Shown piece by piece: positions 38,905 through 47,632 of a stretch of DNA of 47,632 nucleotides. The stretch is from Simkaniaceae bacterium. GTDB taxonomy: Bacteria > Chlamydiota > Chlamydiia > Chlamydiales > JACRBE01. Position 1 is the stretch's first letter, and every line of letters starts with the position of its first letter. Below the pieces are notes generated by a model. It saw only the letters and a list, made by a program, of their open reading frames with translations, had not been told where the DNA came from and ran no database searches. The position numbers and the translations under genes were made by a program. The stretch is from positions 1 to 47,632 of the forward strand of contig JAIPIG010000014.1 in NCBI GenBank assembly GCA_021734805.1, in the 5' to 3' direction.

Positions 38905-40218
38905 ATGCCAAGAAAAACCTATATCTTAGATACCAATGTATTGCTTCATGATCCGGAAGCTATCGAGCAGTTTGAGGGAAATGATGTTGTGATCCCCCTC
39001 ATTGTTCTTGAAGAACTTGATAAAATGAAACATTACAGCGATGAACTGGGAAAAAATGCAAGACACGTTATTCGATATATAGATGGAATCATTAAAGGAG
39101 CCGATTTAAAAGTTGGTATTAAGCTCGGTAATGATATTGCCCTTCGTATCGTGGTCGATACGACAAATGGAGAGAAGAAAGCCTTTCCTCTGACTTTAGA
39201 CCGCAGTAAAAATAAAGTTTTACTTATAGCCCATCATCTCCTTGAAAACGGGGAAGATGTTGTGATTGTCTCGAAAGATTTTGTTGTACGTGTCAAGGCC
39301 CAAGCTATTGGGATCGAAGCTCAAGATTATGAATCACTTAAAAACCCCCTTGAAAATGTGTATAAAGGCATGATAGAGAGGGAGTTAGATAAAGAATCTG
39401 TCAATAAGTTCTATGTCGAAGGGAAAATTGATCTCCCCTTAGATCGCCCCTTTTATCCCAATGAATTTTGCCATGTGAAATCGGGAGAAGAGACGTCTCT
39501 AATCGCAAAATTCGATAAAAAGACAAATCTCTTTAAAATGGTTGAGCCCTTAACTCGGGATATTTGGGGGATTAAACCCCTCAATACGGAGCAGCGCTGT
39601 GCTCTTGATCTTTTAATGCGCGATGAGATCAAACTCGTCACTCTGATTGGCCAGGCCGGTACGGGAAAAACCCTTCTAGCGCTTGCCTGTGGAATGAGAA
39701 AGATTTTCGATGAGAGCGTTTACTCGCGTATGCTGATTTCTCGCCCTATTATGCCCCTTGGAAAGGACATTGGCTATCTCCCCGGAAGTAAAGAGGAAAA
39801 GCTTTATCACTGGATGCAGCCGATCTTTGATAACCTGAAATTTCTCTGTGAGGAGACCTCGGGAGGAGAAGATATCGGTCAGGAAACAAAGAACTGGATC
39901 TTAGAGAGTAATAAAATTGAGATGGAGGCCGTTACCTATATTAGAGGGCGCTCTCTCTCTAAAATGTATATTATCATCGATGAGGCGCAAAACCTAACGC
40001 CGCATGAGGTCAAGACGGTGATCTCACGAGCGGGGCATGGGACAAAAATTATTTTAACAGGGGATCCAACGCAGATTGATAACCCGTATCTCGATAAGGA
40101 TTCCAATGCGTTGACCTATATCGTTGACCGTTTTAAAGGGCAATCGATCTTCGGTCATATGTATCTTGAAAGAACGGAGAGATCTCAGCTTGCTGCTTTA
40201 GCCGCCCAAATACTGTGA
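38905..40218 (+). CDS. phoH: PIN-PhoH family ATPase (PhoH2/YlaK type)
   Basis: A 437-residue fusion of a PIN ribonuclease domain and a PhoH ATPase, a combination thought to unwind and cleave RNA. PIN features: YILDTNVLLHDPEAIEQF and VIPLIVLEELDKMK with acidic active-site residues (about 6-45), and a third acid in VIVSKDF. PhoH features: Walker A IGQAGTGKTLLALACGM (about 250) and Walker B MYIIIDEAQNLTPHEVK, followed by ILTGDPTQID. The ribosome-binding site AGAGGG lies 6 bp upstream of the ATG. Single-gene transcript as far as can be seen. A close homologue exists in C. trachomatis. Confidence 0.94.
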   Translation: MPRKTYILDTNVLLHDPEAIEQFEGNDVVIPLIVLEELDKMKHYSDELGKNARHVIRYIDGIIKGADLKVGIKLGNDIALRIVVDTTNGEKKAFPLTLDRSKNKVLLIAHHLLENGEDVVIVSKDFVVRVKAQAIGIEAQDYESLKNPLENVYKGMIERELDKESVNKFYVEGKIDLPLDRPFYPNEFCHVKSGEETSLIAKFDKKTNLFKMVEPLTRDIWGIKPLNTEQRCALDLLMRDEIKLVTLIGQAGTGKTLLALACGMRKIFDESVYSRMLISRPIMPLGKDIGYLPGSKEEKLYHWMQPIFDNLKFLCEETSGGEDIGQETKNWILESNKIEMEAVTYIRGRSLSKMYIIIDEAQNLTPHEVKTVISRAGHGTKIILTGDPTQIDNPYLDKDSNALTYIVDRFKGQSIFGHMYLERTERSQLAALAAQIL

Positions 40219-40290
40219 AAATTAAAGTTTATATTTATAATTAAATTAATAATAAACAAAGTTTTAATGATTTAATTTTTATGTAAAATT

Positions 40291-40299
40291 TGGTATAAT
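40291..40299 (+). promoter_or_regulatory. Extended -10 promoter
   Basis: TGGTATAAT, a perfect -10 hexamer with an extended TG-type element, 32 bp before the start of the hypothetical gene at 40331. The -35 region is AT-rich and poorly matched. Confidence 0.6.
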
Positions 40300-40330
40300 T
40301 TCGCTTTAATTAGAAAAAAAGCGGTGTTAT

Positions 40331-40966
40331 ATGAGCGTGCAGGCATTTAACCAACTTCTCAAAACATATGAAGAACCAATCCGTCTGATGAGCGATTTAA
40401 CTAAGCTCATTCAAGGTGGCATAAGCTTATATAATGTCGTATCGACATTCATTGGTTTTATTCCCACAATGTGTACTCGTCTGGAAACTTCATTTGTTTG
40501 GGTGGTAGATCGCGCATCATGGGAAGAAGCCGGAGTATTCACTGCTCAGACAAATCGCCCATTATGGATGAATTCATTAACGCTTTTTGCAAAGGAAAAA
40601 ATAAAAGAGACTTTAGTCAGTGAGGGGATTGGCAGTGGAAGTCACTTAGAATTTAAGCTCAAAGACAGAACCTTTTCAAAAACGATACGGTATCCTGATA
40701 ACTTAGATACGCTCATCCTTGAGTGGCTTGATAAAAGCAATCTTGAAGAGAGCTATACAATCCAACTGACTCAGGATAAATATGAATTCGAAGCCGGATC
40801 TTTAAAACACAAAAAAGTTGAACACGAATGGACACGCGAAAAGGGCAACTGGGGCTCAATTGCACATACGTATTCTAAAACGGTTAAATCGATTGAGAAG
40901 GTCGATGTTCTTGTTCAGGCGATGTTGTTGTGCTCTTTAATGAAATACCTAGAAACACCGCATTAA
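40331..40966 (+). CDS. Hypothetical protein
   Basis: An unrecognised 211-residue protein. The N-terminal third contains a moderately hydrophobic stretch (LYNVVSTFIGFIPTM, about 33-48). The rest is soluble, mixed-charge, with probable alpha/beta character (LEFKLKDRTFSKTIRYPD, YTIQLTQDKYEFEAGS). No signal peptide and no catalytic motif. It has its own extended -10 promoter and ends overlapping by 4 bp the stop of the convergent efflux operon. The start lacks a clear ribosome-binding site. It may be lineage-specific. Confidence 0.7.
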   Translation: MSVQAFNQLLKTYEEPIRLMSDLTKLIQGGISLYNVVSTFIGFIPTMCTRLETSFVWVVDRASWEEAGVFTAQTNRPLWMNSLTLFAKEKIKETLVSEGIGSGSHLEFKLKDRTFSKTIRYPDNLDTLILEWLDKSNLEESYTIQLTQDKYEFEAGSLKHKKVEHEWTREKGNWGSIAHTYSKTVKSIEKVDVLVQAMLLCSLMKYLETPH

Positions 40967-42378
40967 AGACCATTAAGCATTTCCTGATCGGCATGAATAA
41001 CCCATCCCCCGCCAAGACTTTTATAGACATCAACAAGGGTGAGAAAACTGTTGCCAAGTGATTTAGCATAGTCGATTTCAGCATTAAAGTATTGCCTTTC
41101 CGCATCGAGGAATGTGAGATAATCGGTTTGACCATCTTGATAGCGCAGGTTAGCTAGGCGGTAGTATTCTGCAAGAGTGAAGGTGCGATCGCGCTGGACA
41201 TCGACAAGCTCAAGTGATTTCTCATGAGCAATCAACGCATCATTGACTTCTTTAAATGCATTTAAAATGGTTTCCTCATAATTATGGAGCATCTGCATTT
41301 TTTGTGCTCTAGAAAGGCGAAGCCCACTTGTTAAGCGCCCCCCGGTGAAGATCTCTTGAAGGAGGGTCGCTCCATATTGCCAAACACTCGAAGGACCTTT
41401 GAAGAGACTATCCAGAGCAGAAGTCTCTGTTCCAAAGGCTCCGGCTAAAGAGAGATCGGGGAAAAAGCGCGCTTTGGCGACACCGATATTGGCGTTAGCG
41501 GCCATAAGGCTTTGTTCCGCTGCAATGACGTCAGGACGTTGACTCATAATGTCAAAGGGGAGATAGGTGGGGATTTTAATTGGCATCGCGAGTTGAGAGA
41601 GAACTTTGCCCCGTTCAATGCTTTGAGGTGGTTTACCGAGCAATATCGATAGGAGGTCTTCTTTAAGGGCGATTTCTCTTTCAAGATCGATAATGGCCGC
41701 ATCAGCTGATTCGACTTCTGAGAGGGCCTGCTGAACTTGAATTTTTGAAGTGAGGCCAAGTTCAAAGCGGACAATAGCGAGGTAGTAAGATTCTTCGCGA
41801 GAAGTTTTAGTTTGCTTGGAGATATTGAGCTGCATATCCAAGCTGCAAAGATCGATGTAGGCAGCAGCCACTGCACTGACAATGGAAAGGACTACGGTGC
41901 GCCGATTTTCAATGGATGCGAGAAGTTGTGACTGAGCGGCATCACTAGCATTCCGGATTTTCCCCCAAATGTCGACTTCATAACTCGCGTTGAGGATCAG
42001 ATCAAAAACATTACTAATCGGTGTAATGCCAAAGGGAAGTGAAATGAGCGTTTCCGACATTTTTTCGCGCATGGCTCCCGCTTGACCTTGAATTTGGGGA
42101 TAGAGTTGAGAGCGGACAATGCCAAGGCGGGCGATGTATTCATCAACGACGGCAACAGCTTGTTTAATATTTTGGTTGTAGGCGAGCGCTTCTTCAATAT
42201 AGCGATCGAGCATGGGATCATTGAGTTCTTTCCACCAAGCAACATTCGAGTCTTGAGGGGCGATATCGGAAGGAGTGCGCCATTGAGAGGGGATGGCCAT
42301 TTCGGGGCGTTCATATTTAGGTTTAAAAGAACATGAGGTGAAAAGAAGCAGCAGTATGAGGAAACTAATCTTTTTCAT
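40963..42378 (-). CDS. RND efflux outer-membrane lipoprotein (NodT/OprM family)
   Basis: TolC-like outer-membrane channel of a tripartite efflux pump. The lipoprotein signal peptide ([16 protein letters not shown]) has the lipobox Cys at 16. The typical early motif [17 protein letters not shown] and [23 protein letters not shown] is followed by two homologous helical/barrel halves (for example [20 protein letters not shown]). The 471-residue length is normal. Its start overlaps the transporter gene's 3' end by 14 bp, so it is the last gene of a mfp-rnd-omf operon. Confidence 0.94.
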   Translation of the reverse strand: MKKISFLILLLLFTSCSFKPKYERPEMAIPSQWRTPSDIAPQDSNVAWWKELNDPMLDRYIEEALAYNQNIKQAVAVVDEYIARLGIVRSQLYPQIQGQAGAMREKMSETLISLPFGITPISNVFDLILNASYEVDIWGKIRNASDAAQSQLLASIENRRTVVLSIVSAVAAAYIDLCSLDMQLNISKQTKTSREESYYLAIVRFELGLTSKIQVQQALSEVESADAAIIDLEREIALKEDLLSILLGKPPQSIERGKVLSQLAMPIKIPTYLPFDIMSQRPDVIAAEQSLMAANANIGVAKARFFPDLSLAGAFGTETSALDSLFKGPSSVWQYGATLLQEIFTGGRLTSGLRLSRAQKMQMLHNYEETILNAFKEVNDALIAHEKSLELVDVQRDRTFTLAEYYRLANLRYQDGQTDYLTFLDAERQYFNAEIDYAKSLGNSFLTLVDVYKSLGGGWVIHADQEMLNGL

Positions 42379-45300
42379 GGGGATCCTCTTCTTTTTTCTT
42401 GGAATCTCGATATAGGAGTGTAAAGAAGAAAGGGACGAAAAAGAGGGCTAAAATTGTCGCTGCGATCATGCCTCCAAAGACTCCCGTTCCGACGGAATGG
42501 CGTGAGGCTGCCCCCGCTCCTGAACTTGTAATGAGAGGAGTAACACCTAAAATAAAGGTGAGCGACGTCATAATAATCGCTCGGAAACGCAAGCTAGCCG
42601 CTTCTAGAGCCGCATCAATAATCGATAACCCCTCCTCCTTGTGCTTAATCACGGCAAATTCGACAATTAAAATAGCATTTTTGGCTGATAAGGCAATGAG
42701 CGTGACAAGTCCGATTTGGAAATAAACATCATTTGGCATTCCCTTAATCCAAATAGCGATAAAAGCCCCAAGTGCTCCAAAGGGGACTGCCATAATAATT
42801 GCAAGTGGAAGGGACCATTTTTCATATAGAGCCGCTAAGATGAGAAAAACCATGATAAGCCCTGCAATCAATACAAGAGAAGAGGTTCCTCCCGTTGATA
42901 GTTCTTGGTAAGCTTCACCGCTCCACCCAAAGTTCATGTCGGGGGGAAGGGCTTCTTTGGCGAGCTCCTGCATTGCTTGAATGGCTTGTCCGGAGGTATA
43001 GCCGGGAGCTGCTCCTCCAATTATTTCCGCTGCCGGATAATCATTAAAGCGGCTGACTAAATTGGGACCGTTTTTGGGATAAATCGTAAGGAGTGATTTA
43101 AGGGGAACCATTTCGTTATAACTCGATCGCACATACATATCGCCGAGATTGTCAAGTCGTTCTCTAAATTCGGGTTGCGCCTGGATAATCACCTGATAGA
43201 CGCGACCGAATTTGTTAAAATTATTGACATAGACCGATCCGAGAAGCGTTTGCAGGGCTTGAAAGACATCTGAAACACTCACACCTAGAGCGCGTGTTTT
43301 ATACCGATCGAGATCGACGTAGAATTGTAAATTATCAAATTGGGCCGTGGTATGCAGGGGCGAGAGTTCGGGGCGTTTTTTTGCCGCTTCAATGAATTGC
43401 ATCGTGGCCATTTTTAAGGCTTCATTGCCGCCATCACCCCGATTTTCAATCCAAAACTCAAAGCCGCCAACCGTTCCGATTCCGGGAATCGCAGGTGGGT
43501 TTGTCACTAAAACCTGTGCATCCTGAATAGCAAAAAACTCCTTTTGCAAATCGCGGATGATGGCATCGGCATGCAAGTTTTTTGCTTTGCGCTCACTCCA
43601 ATCTTTTAACATGATGAAATTCGTTCCGATGGTCGTTCTATCCAAGCTTTCTATAATACTAAATCCGGTGAGTGAAATCACTTTATCCACGCCCGGATGT
43701 TTCAGTGCAATATCTTTAATTTGATCATCGACATTGATCGTACGATCAAGGCTTGCCGCATCGGGAAGATAGGCAATCGAAATGATATACCCCTGGTCTT
43801 CATTGGGAACGAAACTGGTGGGAGTGATTTTAAATAAGAAAAAGAGCCCTCCCAAAATTGCGGCAAAAACACCGAGGCTAATGGTGCGGTGATGGAGAAA
43901 AAAAGAGGCAATTTTTAAATAACCATTGGTTACTTTTTGTAATCCGGTATTAAAAATTTGGGCCCATTTTCGCTCTTTTTGTTTTTTTTGTAATACAATC
44001 GAAGCAAGAGCCGGGCTAAAGGTGAGAGCGACAAGCCCGGAAAAAACAACAGAGATGGCGATGGTCATCGCAAATTGCTTATAGAGCTGTCCTGCAATTC
44101 CCCCTAAGAAGGCGATGGGAATAAATACGGCGCAAAGAACAAAGACAATGGCAATGATGGGGCCCGTCACCTCTTTCATCGCCTTAGTCGCTGCTTCTTT
44201 GGGTTTTAAATTAAAGGTGTGGAGATTGCGCTCAACATTTTCAACAACAACGATAGCGTCATCGACAACAATTCCAATCGCGAGGACCATTCCAAAAAGG
44301 GTCAGTGTATTAATTGAGAATCCGAGGGCATACATGCCGGCAAAAGTTCCTACAATAGATACGATAAGAGCCACAACGGGAATTAAAGTGGCTCGAATCG
44401 TTTGTAAAAAGAGAAAGACGACGAGGACGACGAGGATGGCGGCTTCAAGCATCGTGCGAACAACTTCAACGATGGATCCTTTGATAAATAGTGTTGTGTC
44501 ATAGGGGATGTTATAAGTCAGTCCTACGGGAAAACCCTCAGACATTTTTTCCATGGCTTGCCGAATGGAATTGGCAACATCAATGGCATTGGCCCCATAT
44601 TCTTGATAGATAGCGAGCAGTATGGTTGATTTGCCGTCAATAGATCCGTCTACGGTATAATCTTGAGCGCCCAAATCCACTGTGGCAATGTCTTTGAGAA
44701 GAACCATAGCGCCGCTTAAATCGGCGCGGATGATAATATTTTCAAAATCTTCAGGCGTTGACAGTCTTCCCTTTGTTGACATTGGGACCGTGAGAGTCAC
44801 GGGATGAGGGTTAGGGGCTTGACCGAGCTGACCAATGCCAAAGTCATTATTTTGTTCCTGAACGCAATTGTAGACATCATTAGTTGTAATCCCAAGCTGC
44901 GCCATCAAATCGGGGCGCAGCCAAATTCGCATCGAATAGTCGCGCTCACCAATGATTGTAATATTACTAATCCCGGGAAGGAGCTCAAGAGAATTAACGA
45001 CATTAATGCTCGCATAATTGCTCACAAATTCTTGACTATAGCGACCGTCAGGCGATTGCAGTGCGACAATAATTAAGATATTCGGCGTCTGTTTATTGAT
45101 ATCGATTCCCTGCTTCTGAACGCTTTCAGGCAATTGAGAAATTGCTTGATTGACAAGATTTTGGACATTGACCTGATCCATATCGGCGTTACTGCCTAGA
45201 GCAAAATAGATGTCGAGCGTCATATTTCCGGTCGATGCGTTTTGCGAATACATATAGAGCATATTTTCAGCACCGAGAATTTGCTGCTCCAACGGGGAAG

Positions 45301-45487
45301 CCACATCGTCAGCCATCGTTTGGGCATTGGCTCCATTATAGGTTGCGGTCACTTGGATCAAAGGAGGGGTGATATTGGGGTACTGTTCAATGGGTAAAGA
45401 ATTCATCGCAGCAAGACCTGCAAGTGTGATGATAATGGAAATCACACTGGCAAAAATAGGGTGATGGATAAAAAACTTAGAAATCAT
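42365..45487 (-). CDS. RND multidrug efflux transporter (HAE1/AcrB family)
   Basis: Proton-driven inner-membrane pump of 1040 residues, the normal HAE1 length. It starts [20 protein letters not shown], followed by the family signature [19 protein letters not shown]. The proton-relay Asp pair lies in [17 protein letters not shown] (about 405-420). Twelve membrane segments are arranged around two large periplasmic loops, with the second-half signature [20 protein letters not shown]. Substrates are probably hydrophobic drugs, bile-like compounds or host amphiphiles. It overlaps the adaptor gene by 4 bp (ATGA) upstream and the channel gene downstream. Confidence 0.96.
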   Translation of the reverse strand: MISKFFIHHPIFASVISIIITLAGLAAMNSLPIEQYPNITPPLIQVTATYNGANAQTMADDVASPLEQQILGAENMLYMYSQNASTGNMTLDIYFALGSNADMDQVNVQNLVNQAISQLPESVQKQGIDINKQTPNILIIVALQSPDGRYSQEFVSNYASINVVNSLELLPGISNITIIGERDYSMRIWLRPDLMAQLGITTNDVYNCVQEQNNDFGIGQLGQAPNPHPVTLTVPMSTKGRLSTPEDFENIIIRADLSGAMVLLKDIATVDLGAQDYTVDGSIDGKSTILLAIYQEYGANAIDVANSIRQAMEKMSEGFPVGLTYNIPYDTTLFIKGSIVEVVRTMLEAAILVVLVVFLFLQTIRATLIPVVALIVSIVGTFAGMYALGFSINTLTLFGMVLAIGIVVDDAIVVVENVERNLHTFNLKPKEAATKAMKEVTGPIIAIVFVLCAVFIPIAFLGGIAGQLYKQFAMTIAISVVFSGLVALTFSPALASIVLQKKQKERKWAQIFNTGLQKVTNGYLKIASFFLHHRTISLGVFAAILGGLFFLFKITPTSFVPNEDQGYIISIAYLPDAASLDRTINVDDQIKDIALKHPGVDKVISLTGFSIIESLDRTTIGTNFIMLKDWSERKAKNLHADAIIRDLQKEFFAIQDAQVLVTNPPAIPGIGTVGGFEFWIENRGDGGNEALKMATMQFIEAAKKRPELSPLHTTAQFDNLQFYVDLDRYKTRALGVSVSDVFQALQTLLGSVYVNNFNKFGRVYQVIIQAQPEFRERLDNLGDMYVRSSYNEMVPLKSLLTIYPKNGPNLVSRFNDYPAAEIIGGAAPGYTSGQAIQAMQELAKEALPPDMNFGWSGEAYQELSTGGTSSLVLIAGLIMVFLILAALYEKWSLPLAIIMAVPFGALGAFIAIWIKGMPNDVYFQIGLVTLIALSAKNAILIVEFAVIKHKEEGLSIIDAALEAASLRFRAIIMTSLTFILGVTPLITSSGAGAASRHSVGTGVFGGMIAATILALFFVPFFFTLLYRDSKKKEEDPHEKD

Positions 45488-46656
45488 TGGACAAAGTTAC
45501 CTAGTGATGATGGGGGGGATTGTTCATTTGAGGGAGAGGAGGGCATCCACTGAACAATTTTAACAGGTGTGCCATTTTGAACTTTATTCACACCCTGACC
45601 AACGACGATATCGCCGTTTTGAAGTCCCTCGTTGATAATCCAATAGTTTTTATACCAATCTCCTGCTGAAACGGGGCGGATTTGTGCTTGATTATTTTTA
45701 TCGATGACATAGACAAAAACGCCTTTTTGCCCTTGTTGGACTGCCGATTGAGGGACGATAATGGCATTGGGCCGCGTTGCTCCTTTGACAATCACTCTGA
45801 CAAATTGCCCGGGCTTGAGCCATCCCTTAGGATTGGGTAAAATAGATCGAACGAGCATTGTTCCCGTACTTTGTTGCAGAGCAGGATCGGTGAAGTCAAT
45901 TTTCCCTTCGGCAGGCAAAATGGAATTATCTGCCATCATAATTTCAATTTTAAAGTTCATTCCTTCGGGATATTTGAGGCGTTTTTTGAGCATTTCTTCT
46001 CTTGCTTTTAGAATGTCGCCTTCGGATACTGCAAAGTTAACCCATATGGGATCGATCACATATAGAGTGGTCAGAAGGCTATCGGGACCGGGAGCAATCA
46101 AAGCGCCTTCTCGGAATTTAGCTTGAGATGCCATGGCTGTCACCGGAGCTCGGATCGATGCAAAGCTGAGATTGAGATTGGCTTTCAATAAATTCGCTTG
46201 AGCGGATAGGACACTTGCTTCAGCTTCTTTTTCTGATGCAATGGCATCATCGAGATCTTTTTGACTCACGGCATTTTGCTCATAAAGAGGAATCATCCGG
46301 TTTTTACTTTGCTGAGTATTCCAAAGTAGAGCTTCTTGGTAAGCGAGTTGGCCTTTAGCCTCTTCTACAGCTGCGATAAAGGGTCTGGGATCTACGACAA
46401 ACATCAAATCATTGGCTTGGACAAGTCCTCCCTCTTCATAGGAGATTTGTTCGAGATAGCCTTCAACGCGCGCGCGCAGTTCAACGATATGGGAGCTTTT
46501 AGCAACCCCGACAAATTCAAAATCTGCGGGGATGGTTTGGGCAACTACTTTCATGGCTGAGATGGGGACCTCAAATTTTTGAGGTTGTTGTTTTTTATGA
46601 CAGGCGGTGAAGTAAATCGATAACAAGCATATAATGAATAATTTAAGGTTTTTCAT
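45484..46656 (-). CDS. RND efflux membrane-fusion (periplasmic adaptor) lipoprotein
   Basis: AcrA-type adaptor linking pump and channel. The lipoprotein signal [19 protein letters not shown] has its Cys at 19. The lipoyl-like half-motifs ([20 protein letters not shown] and [20 protein letters not shown]) flank a helical hairpin (about 95-150). Beta-barrel and membrane-proximal domains follow ([41 protein letters not shown]). I chose ATG 46656 because it begins the lipoprotein signal; a longer reading from 46674 adds six residues. First gene of the efflux operon. No regulator gene is adjacent; the ~90-bp AT-rich gap to the divergent gene holds the promoter. Confidence 0.94.
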   Translation of the reverse strand: MKNLKLFIICLLSIYFTACHKKQQPQKFEVPISAMKVVAQTIPADFEFVGVAKSSHIVELRARVEGYLEQISYEEGGLVQANDLMFVVDPRPFIAAVEEAKGQLAYQEALLWNTQQSKNRMIPLYEQNAVSQKDLDDAIASEKEAEASVLSAQANLLKANLNLSFASIRAPVTAMASQAKFREGALIAPGPDSLLTTLYVIDPIWVNFAVSEGDILKAREEMLKKRLKYPEGMNFKIEIMMADNSILPAEGKIDFTDPALQQSTGTMLVRSILPNPKGWLKPGQFVRVIVKGATRPNAIIVPQSAVQQGQKGVFVYVIDKNNQAQIRPVSAGDWYKNYWIINEGLQNGDIVVGQGVNKVQNGTPVKIVQWMPSSPSNEQSPPSSLGNFVQ

Positions 46657-46783
46657 CTCTGTGCACACCCTCACTCGAATTCCAAAAACGATGAAATAGC
46701 ACTTTATTATTAAATAAACAATTGTTTTAAAACGCCTTAAATATTAATTGTTAAATAAACGATTTTTATTAACGCTGGTTTTA

Positions 46784-47476
46784 ATGATTTCATTTAAAAG
46801 ATATTACAAAATATTAATCATCCTGGCTTTAATCTTGATCTTTTACCTTTTGGGCCTGTCACAGTATTTCATCTACGCGGAGATCAAACGCCACTATTCC
46901 GGTTTTATGACATTTGTCTCAGATCATTGGTTTTGGACTTCATTTTTATATATTATCAGCTTTATCGTGATGGTTTCACTTGCCATTCCACTTGGTGTTT
47001 TTCTATCTATTTTAGGGGGATTTTTGTTTTTTCAACCTCTCAGTTTGATCTATGCCGTCTGCAGCGCAACAATGGGATCGATCATCTTTTTTTGGGTTGC
47101 ACGGACAAGTTTGGGTGATTTTCTAAGTAAGAGGTGGGGATCAAAACTCATTCGTATTGAAAAAGAAATAGAGAATAATGGCCCCAGTTATCTTTTGTTT
47201 TTAAGGCTGATTCCTATTTTTCCCTTAGCATTGGTCAACTTAGCGGCAGCCCTTCTTCGAGTTCCTTTTTGGCGGTTTATATGGACGACATTTTTTGGAA
47301 TCATTCCGATTATGTTTATCTATACGCAAATCGGAGCTGCGATGGGATCTATTTTAGATATTCATCAAAGCTTGTCTTTCAATACGCTCTTTAACTTGCA
47401 TGTCAAGTTAGCTTTAATTGGTCTAGCGCTTTTTGTTTTGCTCCCGATTCTCATCAAAAAATTATACCGCTCTTGA
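46784..47476 (+). CDS. TVP38/TMEM64-family (VTT domain) membrane protein
   Basis: A 230-residue multi-pass inner-membrane protein with the VTT/DedA-like core, related to lipid-scrambling families. The first segment is YYKILIILALILIFYLLGLS, followed by MVSLAIPLGVFLSILGGFLF and the hallmark LFLRLIPIFPLALVNLAAAL, with the conserved Arg and Pro of the re-entrant motif. A final segment is LALIGLALFVLLPILI. The ATG at 46784 is preferred over a TTG at 46748; neither has a strong ribosome-binding site. The stop codon overlaps a MITE-end motif at 47470, so the 3' end may have been shaped by repeat insertion. Confidence 0.88.
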   Translation: MISFKRYYKILIILALILIFYLLGLSQYFIYAEIKRHYSGFMTFVSDHWFWTSFLYIISFIVMVSLAIPLGVFLSILGGFLFFQPLSLIYAVCSATMGSIIFFWVARTSLGDFLSKRWGSKLIRIEKEIENNGPSYLLFLRLIPIFPLALVNLAAALLRVPFWRFIWTTFFGIIPIMFIYTQIGAAMGSILDIHQSLSFNTLFNLHVKLALIGLALFVLLPILIKKLYRS

Positions 47477-47491
47477 ATCACTCCCGGTATA
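47470..47491 (-). repeat. MITE-end motif overlapping the VTT gene stop
   Basis: CTCTTGAATCACTCCCGG then TATA, the reverse complement of the left end of the 37012 element. It begins inside the last codons of the VTT-domain gene and lies about 30 bp from the transposase fragment. Confidence 0.7.
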
Positions 47492-47521
47492 AAAGGGTGT
47501 AACTAAAAATTGTACTCATAT

Positions 47522-47632
47522 TTAGGCGGCCACGCTTTGAGGGGTTTCCTCTTTCCAAAATTCATCCCAGTCTCCGTTTGCTCTTAGTATTCTGAGATTG
47601 ATCATTGCTTCTGCTAGCTCTGATTTCCACCA
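47522..47632 (-). CDS. C-terminal fragment of a transposase (ISKra4-like), cut by the window end
   Basis: On the minus strand, from the window edge to a TAA at 47522, the frame reads WWKSELAEAMINLRILRANG followed by DWDEFWKEETPQSVAA. The pattern W..E.A.AML.LR...G.W..FW is what I associate with the C-terminus of ISKra4-family DDE transposases. Only 36 residues are visible, so the family call is tentative and it is not known whether the gene is intact outside the window. Confidence 0.6.
   Translation of the reverse strand, partial: WWKSELAEAMINLRILRANGDWDEFWKEETPQSVAA

Overview
The window looks like chromosomal DNA of an environmental (amoeba- or arthropod-associated) member of the Chlamydiae. 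The evidence is the gene set: an acyl-ACP synthetase/acyltransferase, cysS, lysS, priA, ftsY, sucCD, htrA, an M16 protease, nrdAB, pssA and phoH, many of which I recall as close neighbours in Chlamydia trachomatis. In addition NrdB carries the chlamydial class Ic signature, with Phe at the radical-tyrosine position. The DNA is moderately AT-rich. The family cannot be fixed from sequence reading alone. Both ends of the window lie in repeats: a dispersed palindromic element on the left and a transposase fragment on the right. The window is therefore probably one complete contig broken at repeats.

Layout. 1-1170: a truncated MITE-like repeat, a small basic protein, nested inverted repeats and a small membrane protein. 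1.2-7.0 kb: a three-domain acyltransferase/ACP/acyl-ligase fusion, cysS, and convergent lysS. 7.2-11.0 kb: a large unrecognised membrane protein, two tandem small ORFs inside a short inverted-repeat frame, a glycine-zipper protein, a 162-bp MITE with a TTAG target duplication, and a MarC-family protein. 11.0-15.1 kb (minus): ftsY, a conserved hypothetical and priA. 15.2-18.4 kb (plus): sucC-sucD plus a site-2 protease with TPR-like tail. 18.4-23.0 kb (minus): htrA and an M16C (PreP-like) protease.

23.2-28.6 kb (minus): the nrdA-nrdB operon with paired NrdR boxes upstream. NrdA is interrupted by a 378-residue intein with a LAGLIDADG homing endonuclease. The residue following the intein is Gly rather than Cys/Ser/Thr, which is unexpected for a canonical splicing intein. 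28.9-32.8 kb: pssA, an exported kinase-fold protein, a LexA homologue that seems to have lost its self-cleavage site and catalytic lysine, and divergent rmuC.

32.87-34.68 kb: an AbiE-type toxin-antitoxin cassette (abiEi-abiEii) preceded by two near-identical 32-bp inverted-repeat operators. It is wedged between rmuC and a ferritin-like DUF455 gene, whose 3' end it overlaps. 35.5-40.97 kb: an SH3b envelope protein, a ~170-bp fold-back palindrome, an intact copy of the MITE, a small exported protein, a zinc-knuckle protein, a PIN-PhoH ATPase and an unrecognised protein. 40.96-46.66 kb (minus): a complete tripartite RND efflux operon. 46.8-47.5 kb: a VTT-domain membrane protein, then another MITE-end motif and the transposase fragment.

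Most of the window is conserved housekeeping sequence. The points deserving a second look are the nrdA intein with Gly at +1, the degenerate LexA, the AbiE cassette with its operators, the MITE families and fold-back, and the small-ORF cassette at 9.2-9.6 kb. No rRNA, tRNA or CRISPR array was seen.
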